From Epiperipatus broadwayi (lineage: Eukaryota > Onychophora > Udeonychophora > Euonychophora > Peripatidae), in NCBI GenBank assembly GCA_028023455.1, contig JAQFVV010012395.1:3720001-3784000 (forward strand): DNA of 64,000 nt. The letters are read 5' to 3'. Of the stretch, positions 1 to 12,689 are shown piece after piece (the stretch's first letter is position 1; every line of letters starts with the position of its first letter). Both the position numbers and the translations under genes were made by a program. A model generated the notes under the pieces. That model made no database searches, was not told where the DNA came from, and worked only from the letters and a program-made list of their open reading frames with translations.

Positions 1-1988
1 ATATAAAAAAGAATGAAATAAGCCACTGCCAGTAATTAACATACAAACATTTATTTATGCACATATATATAAGATTTAAAACTATTTTAGTATTAGTTTT
101 ACATTTTAACATTTAACATTATTTTTAACTTTACCTTAGATTTTAATTTACATTTTAATTTCTATTATATTATAAGTTTACATTTTAATTAAGTTCGCAC
201 AGATGGGATTATAAAAGCTTGTTTTAATATGTTGCTATAGATCGGTTACATAGATTACACGGTTAAAAACATTTCAAAGTAAACATAAACGATCAAAATA
301 TAAAATCATTGATTACTGACAATTGTGGAGGGAAATTTATACGTAACCCAATAGTATTCACCATAAGATACTTGCATTGTCACCAATAACTTAAAAGACA
401 TCCGAATAAATACATTTTAGATACTCACCGTAAGGTATCATTATTTATCGAATGTTTATATAATTTGATCAAATATGGAAACGCAAAACATAGTTAACCA
501 ATAAACAATCCATGCAAGCGTCTATAAACAACTTAAATTTAATGCATTTTTATTTAGGGTCGAGTATGAATAGACCACATAAATTTGCTTTTGAAAATAA
601 ACATTCTATCCCTATTTAACCTTAGGCTAAAATTCATAGTCAAACTGGCATCAATCCATCTGATATATCGATGTATTCAATGTAATAAAATACGGCAGCA
701 CAAAAGGTTAAGAGAAGAAATTGCCTCTTATGAGATAGGAATATTACATCTATCTGCAAAGAAGAGCAATAAAACAAAAAACCCCATAGAAAGGAACTGC
801 GGTATCCGACTTATATTTCCTTCCATAGGCAAACGGAAGTGTGCGGCGTATGAAGTGATTCTGCCCGTTGCGAATCAATATTACATCTACTAATCACACC
901 AATATATCCAATCCATTGACCCAATTTAACCACGAAACAAATAACCTAAGATTACCCTCCCTTAATATAACTTTACAAATCTATACAGCCATTCACGCCC
1001 GACTTAAGTTTAACATTTATATAATTTAACTTAACGGAAAACAGAAATTATAAATAAACTTAAAGAACAAAATTAAATAAATGGAAATGATTTTAAACAA
1101 ATAAATAAAAAATACATCAAATAACATTTTAACTACTTTAGTCAAATAGGAAACTAATGCAATTATTTTAAATACGAAAAGTTTTTAATTTAATGTTCAT
1201 TAATTGTAAAGTTCTTACGGTTTTAAACAGTTCATCTTTATCTGTCATTAGTAAGTTTGAACGGGAATTCCCATGCCGTCCTGAAGATATTGGTATACAT
1301 TTAGCCGTTGTTTTATTTATTCATTCGGAGGTTTTTTAATTTAGTTGGTCCTCAATGTAGAAAACGATGTTTCACTCCCTTTTCTTTAACAGCTGAAGGA
1401 ATTGAAAGGGCCTCTTTCAATCCCTTCACCTCCAACTCCGTACTAATACATATAGTCACATCGTAATAATCATTAATCACTAATAATTTTCAATCTTGTC
1501 CTTTTATATTCATTTGAAGGATTGCATTTACATTACGTCATCGATGCGATGATCCTTTTCGTTGAGGTCCGATTTCCCAATGGATTTATTTCATTTGCTA
1601 AAAGTTTCTATTGTTTTCCTATCTGACCGATGTTTTTACATTTAAATGCCCAAGGCTGGTTTACATTTGACTAATTAAATTTATCATTTCCATTTCTGAT
1701 TAATTAACCTGTTTTCCAAATCAAAGATATATTTAAAGATAAATTTAAAGAAATAATTCTATCTCCAAATCTTTTTAAAATTTAGTTTTAAAATACTTTT
1801 TCTCTAATAAAGTTTTATTTTAATAATTTTTCATTATCTGTGCAATTTAATATATACGAGTTTAAGATGATATTTAATTTCAATTTTTAATTCTTAAAGA
1901 AAATTTTTAAATGCGAACTTTTTAATTTACTTTCATGTTTAATAAATATATAAAAAAAATAATGTAACGAACGTCTGTGCTCATTACA
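1..1988 (-). repeat. Element 1 3' LTR (partial)
   Basis: Aligns almost base for base with 3833-5816, with scattered substitutions and small indels, and ends in CATTACA. A 102-codon plus-strand frame (585-893) is also present in the other LTR, but it is antisense to the element and its retention is explained by LTR identity. Confidence 0.85.
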
Positions 1989-3631
1989 TATCAGTAAAGT
2001 TGCTTAAAAAAAATGATCAAAAAAAAAATATTTTACTTAGGGTTAGTAATTACGGTACACGATTGACAAAGACATTTACAAAACATCCGGTTAATAATTT
2101 TACAAAAAGACTATATACAAAAAGAAAAAGAAAATGTTGACTATCGCTTACCTAAGGACCATTTACATTTACACCCCTCCCCACAAGAGTTCTATTTTAT
2201 TTTATACATTTTATTTTTACACACGGCATGACAAGCAAGTTATTTAAATTATTTATTTAAGAAGGTTGCATTGAGATAAATATGTTTTAAGAAATAATGG
2301 GTTTAAATGTGTATATTTGCAGCACAATTATAAATACCACCAACTTATTTATGACTGATTGAAATGCATACATAGGGTTACACTGAAGTAATTCCCAAAA
2401 GTACTCTCCGTAAGGTAACACATTTACCATCATAAACTTCCGTGGCTGTGCGCTCCTATACACATTTAAGCATAATTTATATTAACAACAAAAAAAAACA
2501 TATCAATCGCAACCTTTTGACTTTCTTTTTAACGAAATACAGTTTAAAATTATTTTTACTTTCTCGTGTTTAATATATGTGCTATTTTTTTTTACTGGCA
2601 GAGCTTTTATAAGATCTAAAGTATACTACTTTATGTAAAAGGATAAAAATATTTCATTTTGATAAAATTTGCTAAGGGTATATGTGTTTTTTTAATTTAA
2701 TTAAAATTATATAAAATTCGATCATTGTTTTTAAATATACAGTATAGTGTAATTAACAGTCCGTAACACGCTTGGTTTGTTCTATTTTTTTTTTTATAAA
2801 CATATTCTTAGATAAGGTAAAATATTTTACTCAGTAATTTGCAGTTCCAAAATGATAGTGTTATTTTTTGTAGCGACGAATATTTAAATTAAGATATAAT
2901 TATGATTCAAATTGTTAGCAATAAATCAAATGCTCACACTGTATTCTATAAATATACCGAATAAATAAAATAGACTTCGAAGTTATTTTAAATAAGTTTA
3001 CATGTAATATATTGACGGTTGATATTTTGTTATATAGAGTATAGATTCTTTCATCTTAATAATTGCTTAACAAATATTTAATCACATTATTAAACTTGTT
3101 TCGTTTTTATAGTATTAGTTATATCGATAAAATGTGTTCTTTCCTTATCAACCACATACCTGTAATAATCATTTAACTTACCCATTTGAAGACCCTAGAT
3201 GTAGAGTGACTTGAGCTAGCCACACGGGATATCGCTCTACCGGGGTGTTAAATCTTATTCTTATGCTCCGCTGAACATATGGTATTGCACACCCTTCTAA
3301 CAGGGTGAAAAATTAATTTTTTGATTCTTTTCTAGAAGTGGCACGCAAAGGTCTATTTTGTAAATAGATTTTTCAAAGGTGTGTACTTGCCATTGTTCTA
3401 AATATTGGGGCATTAAAATAAGAGATCAACTAAAGGGTGTTTTAACTGGAAGATTCCTGTCAACCCACTCTTTCTATCAGTTTAGCCGGAAGTACTGATA
3501 TATATGAGTATAGAAATCGGCTAAATTGATATCCATTTCTTTACCTGTTAGATCTTGGTCACTTCATGCTCAGTGCAAGATTAGGAAAAAGAATTCCGCA
3601 GGAAGTATGGTCCGGTACGTTGGGCGCCAGT
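1989..3631 (-). other. Element 1 non-coding interior
   Basis: This 1.64-kb segment separates the two LTRs. No frame resembling gag, protease, RT or integrase is visible on either strand. It is AT-rich with short A/T homopolymers. Confidence 0.7.
3612..3629 (-). promoter_or_regulatory. Primer-binding site of element 1
   Basis: On the minus strand the LTR ends ..CGTTACA, followed by AC and then TGGCGCCCAACGTACC. TGGCGCCCAAC is a common tRNA primer site in animal Ty3/gypsy elements. It fixes the element as minus-strand. Confidence 0.75.
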
Positions 3632-5813
3632 TGTAACGATCCGGAGAAAGCGACTTAACATAAACTGCACTACAGGGCGCCATCTAGGCATTTGAACCTA
3701 GAAAAAATTATAAAGTAGGCAGATACGTCAGTCAGAAAAAAAATTTTTTTTTTTAATTTTGATTCCGGTCGTTAGCCCATGTCACTAACTCAGTGGAATA
3801 GCAGAGATTTAATAAGATAATCTAAGAGTATATATAAAAAAAAGAATAAAATAAGCCACTGCCAGTAATTAACATACAAACATTTATTTATGCACATATA
3901 TATGATTTAAAACTATTTTAGTATTAGTTTTACATTTTAACATTTGACATTATTTTTAACTTTACCTTAGATTTTAATTTACATTTTAATTTCTATTATA
4001 TTATAAGTTTACATTTTAATTAAGTTCACACAGATGGGATTATAAAAGCTTATTTTAATATGTTGCTATAGATCGGTTACATAGATTACACAGTTAAAAA
4101 CATTTCAAAGTAAACAAACGATCAAAATATAAAATCATTGATTACTGACAATTGCGGAGGAAAATTTATACGTAACCCAATAGTATTCAACATAAGATAC
4201 TTGCATTGTCACCAATAACTTAAAAGACATCCGAATAAATACATTTTAGATACTCACCGTAAGGTATCATTATTTATCGAATGTCTATATATTTTGATCA
4301 AATATGGAAACGCAAAACATAGTTAACCAATAAACAATCCATGCAAGCGTCTATAAACAACTTAAATTTAATGCATTTTTATTTAGGGTCGAGTATGAAT
4401 AGACCACATAAATTTGCTTTTGAAAATAAACATTCTATCCCTATTTAACCTTAGGCTAAAATTCGTAGTCAAACTGGCATCAATCCATCTGATATATCGA
4501 TGTATTCAATGTAATAAAATACGGCAGCACAAAAGGTTAAGAGAAGAAATTGCCTCTTATGAGATAGGAATATTACATCTATCTGCAAAGAAGAGCAATA
4601 AAACAAAAAACCCCATAGAAAGGAACTGCGGTATCCGACTTATAATTCCTTCCATAGGCAAACGGAAGTGTGCGGTGTATGAAGTGATTCTGCCCATTGC
4701 GAATCAATATTACATCTACTAATCACACCAATATATCCAATCCATTGACCCAATTTAACCACGAAACAAATAACCTAAGATTACCCTCCCTTAATATAAC
4801 TTTACAAATCTATACAGCCATTCACGCCCGACTTAAGTTTAACATTTATATAATTTAACTTAACAAAAAACAGAAATTATAAATAAACTTAAAGAACAAA
4901 ATTAAATAAATGGAAATGATTTTAAACAAATAAATAAAAAATACATCAAATAACATTTTAACTACTTTAGTCAAATAGGAAACTAATGCAATTATTTTAA
5001 ATACGAAAAGTTTTTAATTTAATGTTCATTAATTGTAAAGTTCTTACGGTTTTAAACAGTTCATCTTTATCTGTCATTAGTAAGTTTGAACGGGAATTCC
5101 CATGCCGTCCTGAAGATATTGGTATACATTTAGCCGTTGTTTTATTTATTCATTCGGAGGTTTTTTAATTTAGTTGGTCCTCAATGTAAAAAACGATGTT
5201 TCACTCCCTTTTCTTTAACAGCTGAAGGAATTGAAAGGGCCTCTTTCAATCCCTTCACCTCCAACTCCGTACTAATACATATAGTCACATCGTAATAATC
5301 ATTAATCACTAATAATTTTCAATCTTGTCCTTTTATATTCATTTGAAGGATTGCATTTACATTACATCATCGATGCGATGATCCTTTTCGTTGAGGTCCG
5401 ATTTCCCAATGGATTTATTTCATTTGCTAAAAGTTTCTATTGTTTTCCTATCTGACCGATGTTTTTACATTTAAATGCCCAAGGCTGGTTTACATTTGAC
5501 TAATTAAATTTATCATTTCCATTTCTGATTAATTAACCTGTTTTCCAAATCAAAGATATATTTAAAGATAAATTTAAAGAAATAATTATATCTCCAAATC
5601 TTTTTAAAATTTAGTTTTAAAATACTTTTTCTCTAATAAAGTTTTATTTTAATAATTTTTCATTATCTGTGCGATTTAATATATACGAGTTTAAGATGAT
5701 ATTTAATTTCAATTTTTAATTCTTAAAGAAAATTTTTAAATGCAAACTTTTTAATTTACTTTCATGTTTAATAAATATATAAAAAAATAATGTAACGAAT
5801 GTCTGCGCTCATT

Positions 5814-5816
<3 letters not shown>
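3632..5816 (-). repeat. Element 1 5' LTR (2185 bp)
   Basis: Full-length LTR bounded by TGTAACG (3632) and CATTACA (5816), abutting the primer site on one side and an (AT)n tract on the other. A 102-codon plus-strand frame at 4414-4722 is the twin of the one at 585. Confidence 0.85.

Positions 5817-5862
<46 letters not shown>
5817..5862. repeat. (AT)n microsatellite between elements 1 and 2
   Basis: About 23 uninterrupted AT units lie exactly between the end of element 1 (CATTACA) and the start of element 2 (TGTAACC). Confidence 0.97.
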
Positions 5863-5865
<3 letters not shown>

Positions 5866-6210
5866 AACCATATGGTGGTTTTGGCTCTATCACATTAAGC
5901 TTTATTCAGTGATCCAGTATGTAAAATTTTAATTTTTAATTAGTAATAATTTATTAATATATTGAAAATCAGTGTGTAAAAATCAGTTATAGATTAAAAT
6001 GCTTGTTGGATTATAATTTTCCAATTAAGCAAAAGCTCACCCATAAATATCCTGAAGGTGATGATGACTTTCAGTGTTTGAGACACTGGAAAATCTGAGA
6101 GTGGATATTTATTTCATAAACATTTTTATCACATATTCCAGTGGCATCTTTATTTCAAATAATATTTTAATAGTAGAAAACCAATTTGGAAGTATGAAAA
6201 TATTTAGCAC

Positions 6211-6212
<2 letters not shown>

Positions 6213-6242
<30 letters not shown>

Positions 6243-6243
6243 A

Positions 6244-6302
<59 letters not shown>
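6213..6302. repeat. (TTA/ATT)n microsatellite
   Basis: Roughly 28 ATT/TTA triplets with one AAAC interruption. The matching place in the 3' LTR (13750-13770) has only about 7, so the array changed length after insertion. Confidence 0.95.
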
Positions 6303-6303
<1 letters not shown>

Positions 6304-7484
6304 ACAGTAATTAAAAGAAAAGAAAACAATTTATAATTCTTCTAAATTTTGTAAACAACCTTTAAATATATTGTATTTTAATTTAAATTGAAATGTAACA
6401 GTCTAAATTTTTTATCACTAGAGGGACAAATATTAATTTATTCAGACTATTCAGTTATTGGCCCATTTAGGACCATAATGCTGTAATAAATAGTATATAT
6501 AACAAAGTTTGTAGGGGACGTGACTATTAAGAGAAGAAAATTGGAATAAGAGCACTACAATTTCTATACTTAGAATATAAAGTAAAAAGAAAAGCTAAAA
6601 AGTAAGAACCTTGTGGATTGAATAGAATAAAATTACAAGATTATGTGGAGGTAAAAATATGGAATAAAAAAAACCCTTAAAACCTTGTATTATTTCGTCT
6701 CTGCTTTTCCATCGATTTTACAATTCCTAATGTGCATAGTGGAGAAGATAGAACAACAACCATCTGGATAATTATTTACCTCAACAAATAATACTTCAAA
6801 CAAAGAACAGTTCCAGAAAGTGTAAGCAATTAATTTTGTTTTATTTATGTTAACTAATTTTTATATTTAAAAATGACGCATAAATCATTCAGATTAAAAA
6901 GAAAAGGACTAAAATGTGTTGGTTTTCGTGCTCTTATTATAAACCAGAAAAAGATGTTTGCTTATGAATTAGAATCTCAATAAAAATGATTCGAAATAAT
7001 TTTGAAGAAAAGTGTCAGGAGATATAGTAAACAAACCAAAAAGTCATTTTAAATCATATAAAGTTTAATCAATTTAAAAAGAAAAATGCATGAATTTATT
7101 TATTTTCATTAAAGAAAACTCATCTGCCAGTGGTGTTTTAGCATGAATTTGCTTAGCTATTGAAAATAGAAAAATGACAGATTATTAATGCCAAGGATAT
7201 CGTATTTATAATTGAATAAATTCTTCTTAGTATTATTAAACACATCTTAATTTGCTGATAGAAATGAAGTAAAATAAATATTTACTTTTTTATCTTAATA
7301 TGCGAATTAATATTTTAAAATGTTTTAAAATTGCCCAGATCATTTAAAGTTATTACAGATATTACCGCGGATGGAAAAACAAAGTAAACAAAATCAATAA
7401 ATGATTTTAAAAATTTGAGCTTGTTAATTGTAATGAAACGATAAATTCATTTGAAGAAAAATTATCTACAGCAAGTATGGATAA

Positions 7485-7800
7485 ACCTATTTTAATTGTG
7501 CTACCTTTGGAAAGGTGTTTGAATATTGTCACTATGCTGACATCGATAAATAAATCAATATATGATTTTTAAAAAAAATGCAGTTGTAGATCATAATAAA
7601 CCAATTTTAATAATGTTCCATTTGGAAAAGTGTTTGAATATTGTCTCACTATGCTGACATCAATAAATAAATCAATAAATGATTTTTTTTAAAAAATGTG
7701 TTTGTAGATCGTAATAAATCTATTTTAATGGTATTACATTTGGAAAAATGTTTGAAAATTGTCTCACTATGCTGACATCGATAATAATAATCAATATATA
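7485..7800 (+). repeat. Tandem repeat in element 2 LTR, about 2.5-3 units
   Basis: Units of about 113-127 bp start near 7489, 7602 and 7729. Each carries a TTTGGAAA..GTTTGAATATTG core followed by CACTATGCTGACATC. The 3' LTR keeps two units (17676-17850). Confidence 0.85.
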
Positions 7801-10800
7801 TATATATGCATTACTTAGGAATATTTGCTTATGATATCAGATTTCTTATTATTTTTGCTCATAAGGATGAAACAAATTTGGAACTAATAGGATAAAATCT
7901 AATGGGAGAAAATATTCATTTATTTTTTTATATATTATTGCTATGTTTAGTGTTATAATATTTACAACATGTGTTATTTAGGGATTTTTTTAAATATATT
8001 TATTGTAGTATAAAATATATTTAGTAAAGGATGTAGAGATGTATAAAGATATATACATTTATTACACATATATTTTGCTATTTTCCCAGTTAAGGGAAAA
8101 CATAATATTAAATATCATTTATCTAGACAGAGAGAAAAAAATATTTCTCTTGCACTGCTAAAACAGATTTTAATATTTCATTGAAGGGTGAACAAACAGA
8201 CTAAATTTTGTCAACGTTATACACATAATGACCCAATTCTTTTATTATATGAAATAATTAATATGAGCATTTTTCATTTCTTAATTTTGCCTATGAATGA
8301 ACATGTCCACTTTAAATATAAAATTTAGGTTGAGCTTCATCGTTTACATGTGTATGGCTTTCTATAACAATGGTATAATTGTTATTTTAAAATCATTAAT
8401 GATCAGTTGACTTATATGTTGGTGGTTTGTTTATTAATACATTAATATTTTCTGCATTGTGAAATGAAATATTTGTTTCCACTTTTATTGTTAGTGTTAT
8501 TTTACCTTGCTATTGTATTGATAAGGATTTGTGACAGCTTTCAGCTGATAAGTATGTGCCACATATAATGGCATCAAATAAAATATTAATGTTGTGCATG
8601 GGCTGATGGAGAATCCCCCATTGTTGATTAAATGAGAGGATGATATTGTCAAGGCTGATTAATAGTAAGCACTTAGCATAGTTAATCACACGAGAGGATG
8701 ATACCATTGGTCTGAATTCTATTTCCCTGTGACGAGGAGATGCCCACACTTTTATACCTATGAAAGTATTAGAATTGGCCATATTATTGTACAACTATCA
8801 TGTTGTTTTGTAGAGCCTTCCTTTATTGTTTGGTCCCTCATGAGGTTATATAGTTAGTTTTCCACCATGTATGGTGAAGTTTAGTATTTCTAAATTGAAT
8901 AGCAAGGATAAGACAGTTAAATTAAGGGACACTGGTCTATCTATAGTGTTTGTCTAATTGGAAGTGTCTTTATGATGTTGTATGATCTTCATCAGTTTAT
9001 AAACAGACCAACCAAAACTTAATAGTAATTGTAGAACTTCTATATAAAAGAGCAAGAAATACACATGGACAATGTTGATTTATCTTCATCAAACAGTAAT
9101 TCACCAATGGATCAGTAAGATAGGTTAACATTTAAAATGATTAGGTTGTGAACATAGGCAATGTTGTAGTGCCATATGTGTATTTGACTTATGATGTCTG
9201 TCTCCACATCAATACAATGAATCTTTTCATAGTAAATGATAATAAATTACTAATTGTGCTGCATATAATTTCCCTTATCATATTCAGACAAATCAAATAG
9301 CTACAGTATAATACACTAAATTATAACTTCAAGTTTTAGATTTAAAAGTTGTTTCTATCCCTAAGACCTAAATACATTTTGTTTATAATTTAAATGCTAA
9401 TTTAGCTTAAATGAAGTTTAAATATCTTATTCTATAAGATAGAATAAAAATAGATACATCGCCAATAATAATAGTGATACTATGAATATCACTGTATTAG
9501 TTTGTCTTACTTACTATGTGTATAGTCAATGGGATACCAATTATTTACCATCCCTGATTTTATTTAATGAATTCATCTTATTTCATGCAATGTGTCTGAA
9601 ATAAAATTGTAAATAATGTAAATAAATCTTGTTGTGTTAAAAATTTATTTATTTGTCTGTATTCTTATTGCTAATCACCACACACATTATTATTGTATTT
9701 ATTGATATATCTGATATTGAAATCATCTGATTATATTGAAATCATCATCGATTAATATAGTATAATTAACTATATGTTGGTATATCATAATAATTTTGTT
9801 AAGCCCTATAATTTATGAGTACATCTAAGGCATCATCACTTACTAATCATATTATTAACCTAGAGTGCATATTATTTTAAAAGGTATACTAAAAGATTAA
9901 ACACTTAATATTAGTTTAATTGGTTTATTTGAATCCGCGGACTTATCATTTACTGATCTTGATCACATTGCTGATAATTATATGAGAAAAGGAAGTTGGT
10001 AAGTTATTGTGTTTAGCTATTGAAAAGTTACTCCTATTTCTTGAAGCTTAAAGTTATAATAGTTAAGGAGTTTATAACATTTCTTTGAAATTACTAAATA
10101 TTGTTTGTTAATTCGATTTTGCCTCAATAGCTGTTTTTGTGTATTATATTTGGGTAGTGGCAAAATCCCTCTCACTGACCCAAGTATAACTTGTATAACA
10201 ATCTTTAAGTTGTTTGAACCCTGAGAAGAATAAGTTAGTAATTTGCAATGTAGAATTTGAATTTATGTTAAATTTTATATTTAGCTATGTATTGTAGTTG
10301 GATTTGTGTTATGTTATATTCACTGTTTTATAAAAGTCAACCAAACTTTAAAGTATAAATTGTTTCTTTTGTCTTAAAAGTATAGCTTGTTTTGACTTTA
10401 TGGTGAATATTCTGGTTTTGTCAAGCTTGGAATCCCTATTTTATTTAGTTTATCTTATTATCATTTAATTCAATATCAGTTTAGAGTTCTGGATGTCATC
10501 TTCCATCATCATCATTATTCTCATCTGTCATTTCAATCTTCCTTTATTTCTTTATTCTTCTTTTATCCTAATTCATTGTCCTAATTAACTCACCTTTCAT
10601 TAGCTCTTATTCCATTATCATCTTAATCATCCATTAACTCTTATTCTACCATCATCTTAATCATTCATTATTCTGATACATCTTCATTTTTTCTCTTTAT
10701 TCTCAGACTCCTTTCATTTTATTATTTAATTATTATTTATTTTCATCATCCCTTTAGTCATCTACATCCTAATTTACTTATTGCCTAATTTATAATTTTA

Positions 10801-11049
10801 ATTTCATATTTATTCCTTCGATCTAATTATTATTTATTTATTGGTTTGATAAATATTAAATTTATTTCATAACCTTTTGTTTGTTTGTTTGTTCATGGAT
10901 TTTAAAACTAGTTTGACCAGAAGTTATTATCTTCATTAATCACCTTGTGATCTTCTTTAAGTTTATAGTTTCATATGAGCTTAATCAATAAAGAAATCAT
11001 CTCTTTAGTTTAACATTTATTTTTAGGCGTATATTCTAGATTAGTTGTA

Positions 11050-11290
11050 GCTAGGAAGGTTACATGGGATTTAGTCACCCTAAAACGAAAGGCTAGATTA
11101 CATTGGTTGTTAACTATAGAGGGTTACAGAGGATATGTTGCCCTAAAACATGAGTCTAGACTGATTAGTTACCGTTGTTGATAGAAGGTTACAGAGGAAG
11201 ATATGGTTCCCAAACGTGCAGGCTGACAAGCTAGATTAGTAAGGTTACAGGAGAAGATATGGCACCCTGAAATGTGTGAGCCCGATTATT
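11050..11290 (+). repeat. Tandem GGTTACA/PBS-like units across the LTR-interior junction
   Basis: Four degenerate units of 55-75 bp, each with GGTTACA, a purine stretch, an A/T-GGN-CCC block and a GATTA end, start near 11059, 11131, 11188 and 11243. The LTR boundary falls after the GGTTACA of the last unit, whose TGGCACCC would be the primer site. The 3' LTR holds the first three units and the start of the fourth (21088-21291). Confidence 0.75.
11260..11277 (+). promoter_or_regulatory. Candidate primer-binding site of element 2
   Basis: TGGCACCCTGAAATGTGT begins 10 bases after the 5' LTR end. It starts with TGG, as expected for a complement of a tRNA CCA end, but the matching tRNA was not identified. 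Confidence 0.45.
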
Positions 11291-11781
11291 AAAGTATTCA
11301 TTATTGCTTGAGATGTTGTAGTCATTCTAAAAGAATGATTGTTAAGATAGAAGCAGTGTGAGCAAGTTCTGAATGATGTTTCTGAATTTAACAAATTATA
11401 CTATCTTGAGATTATGTGAATGATCATGACTCAAATAAGTTTTAGAGCTGATCATAAATAAATTACATGGTGTACTTTGTATAATACTATTATATAATAA
11501 AATATCCTCGATGGCAATATGTTAAATGGTGGTGTTATTGGCATAAGAATGCAACATGTTTAGAGTTGTACATTGATGTAGGCATAGAAACTTAAAATAG
11601 TGAGGTAGAGAATATATATTGTCTTGCATATGGTCAAGTGTTTTTTCCTTCTCGTGTAAACTTATGTGGAATTGTGGGTCAATAAAAAAAGAAATAGTGT
11701 TGAAATGTATACAGGGTTAATTTAATTTAATTCAAATTAAGTAGTATAGTCATAAACATTATTATAAGAAATATTTGCAAA

Positions 11782-12270
11782 ATGAGTGAACTAGAATATA
11801 GTCCCATTCCGATAGATGCTTCTATGCCAGAAGTACCCATAATAAGAGATTTGGATGTTTTCTACTTTGAATCTCAAGAAACAGAGAAGTCTGAAGAGGA
11901 AATACCTACTGGTGGTACTAATATTGAACCAACTGGTACAAATATAATGTATCAAACCCTAATGGAATTTATGAAGAAAAAGAAAGAAAAAAGAGAGAGA
12001 AAGGGTGGGAGAAAAAAGGAAGAAAAAATGGGAAAGAAGGAAAGGAGAAAAAGAAGAGGATTGGAAAATAAAATGGAGAATAATAGAAAAGAAAACAATG
12101 AGAGTATAAGAGAGTTGAAAAGTGAAATAAAAGAAAATAATAAGAGTATGATCAGAGAGTTGGAAGATAAAATGGAGAATAATATAAGAGGATTAGAATA
12201 TAAGATGGAAGAAAATAATAAGGGTATAAAGAGGTTAAAAGATAAAATGGGGGATCTGAAAGTGGAATAG
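11782..12270 (+). CDS. Gag-like coiled-coil protein of element 2 (162 aa, probably truncated)
   Basis: This is the longest frame of the element 2 interior, starting at an ATG about 0.5 kb after the primer site. Residues 1-50 are acidic and proline-containing. Residues 63-92 are very basic (KKKKEKRERK-type). From about residue 93 to the end it is a K/E/N-rich heptad pattern with recurring LE.KMENN and LKDKM units, consistent with a long coiled coil. The frame stops at 12270, and a similar charged helix continues in other frames to 12522, so the original protein was longer. Element 4 of this window encodes a comparable K/E-rich start before its capsid-like region, which supports Gag. No zinc knuckle or protease follows. 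Gag identity is inference. Confidence 0.55.
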   Translation: MSELEYSPIPIDASMPEVPIIRDLDVFYFESQETEKSEEEIPTGGTNIEPTGTNIMYQTLMEFMKKKKEKRERKGGRKKEEKMGKKERRKRRGLENKMENNRKENNESIRELKSEIKENNKSMIRELEDKMENNIRGLEYKMEENNKGIKRLKDKMGDLKVE

Positions 12271-12530
12271 GAGAGAAGAAAGAAGAGTTAAGTGACCAAA
12301 TTGAAAAACTAGTAGAATCTGTAGAAGCTATAGATGAAGATAAGAAAAATTTTAGATGATAAAATAGTCATAGGATCTTCAAATGAAAATAAAGAAGAGC
12401 TAGATGATAAAATTGGAGAGTTATCAAAATCTTTAGATAAAGAGAAGGAACATTTAGAAAACAAAACTGAAGAATCGGTAGAATTTTTGAGAAAGGATTT
12501 GAAAGTATTAAGGATTCCTTAGAAAGTAGA
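12271..12530 (+). pseudogene. Frameshifted continuation of the element 2 coiled-coil region
   Basis: The 12334-12522 frame (ending about KVLRIP) and the bases just before it continue the K/E/L/D-rich helical composition of the upstream frame with SLDKEKE and LENKTEE segments. The reading frame is broken between 12270 and 12334. Confidence 0.5.
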
Positions 12531-12689
12531 AAAGAGGAACAAAATATTTAATTCAAGAAAGTCCAATGGTAGGTCAGATATTTATTTTGTTAACCTATCA
12601 GAAGCATGCATGACACAAGACATTCCTCCTAATCATACTGATAATATTCCACTTAAGGAAATAGAGCCAAGTATTACCCACTTCTTAAA

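Larger units (their letters stand above)
1..5816 (-). mobile_element. Element 1: non-autonomous LTR retrotransposon (minus strand, 3' end outside window)
   Basis: Two near-identical direct copies of about 2.2 kb (1-1988, cut by the window edge, and 3632-5816) flank a 1.64-kb interior. The right copy has termini TGTAACG and CATTACA, so both orientations offer TG..CA. The orientation is set by a TGGCGCCCA primer-binding-like site two bases outside the 3632 end on the minus strand. The interior has no usable reading frame, so this is a LARD/TRIM-like passenger that would depend on another element's proteins. About 200 bp of the 3' LTR lie before base 1. I saw no clear polypurine tract next to 1988. 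Confidence 0.85.
5863..11249 (+). repeat. Element 2 5' LTR (5.4 kb)
   Basis: Collinear with 13404-21291 minus the nested insertion. It differs in a longer triplet array at 6213-6302, in having three rather than two copies of a 113-127-bp tandem repeat (7485-7800), and by point changes. The length far exceeds the usual few hundred bases to 2 kb of animal LTRs. No convincing protein-coding frame was found in it. Confidence 0.85.

Noticed and set aside
585-893. 102-codon frame present in both element 1 LTRs (also 4414-4722)
   Set aside because: Antisense to the element, no recognisable domain, and LTR copies start identical, so shared openness is not evidence of selection.
6074-6310. 78-codon frame with long Leu/Ile runs
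   Set aside because: Mostly translation of the (TTA/ATT)n microsatellite; not kept in the 3' LTR.
8510-8794. 94-codon minus frame in the element 2 5' LTR
   Set aside because: The matching place in the 3' LTR (18540-18830) has indels breaking the frame; no family recognised.
8985-9010. CTGATGA on the minus strand in the element 2 LTR (twin near 19040) as a hammerhead core
   Set aside because: No GAAA at suitable spacing and no closing stem in either copy.
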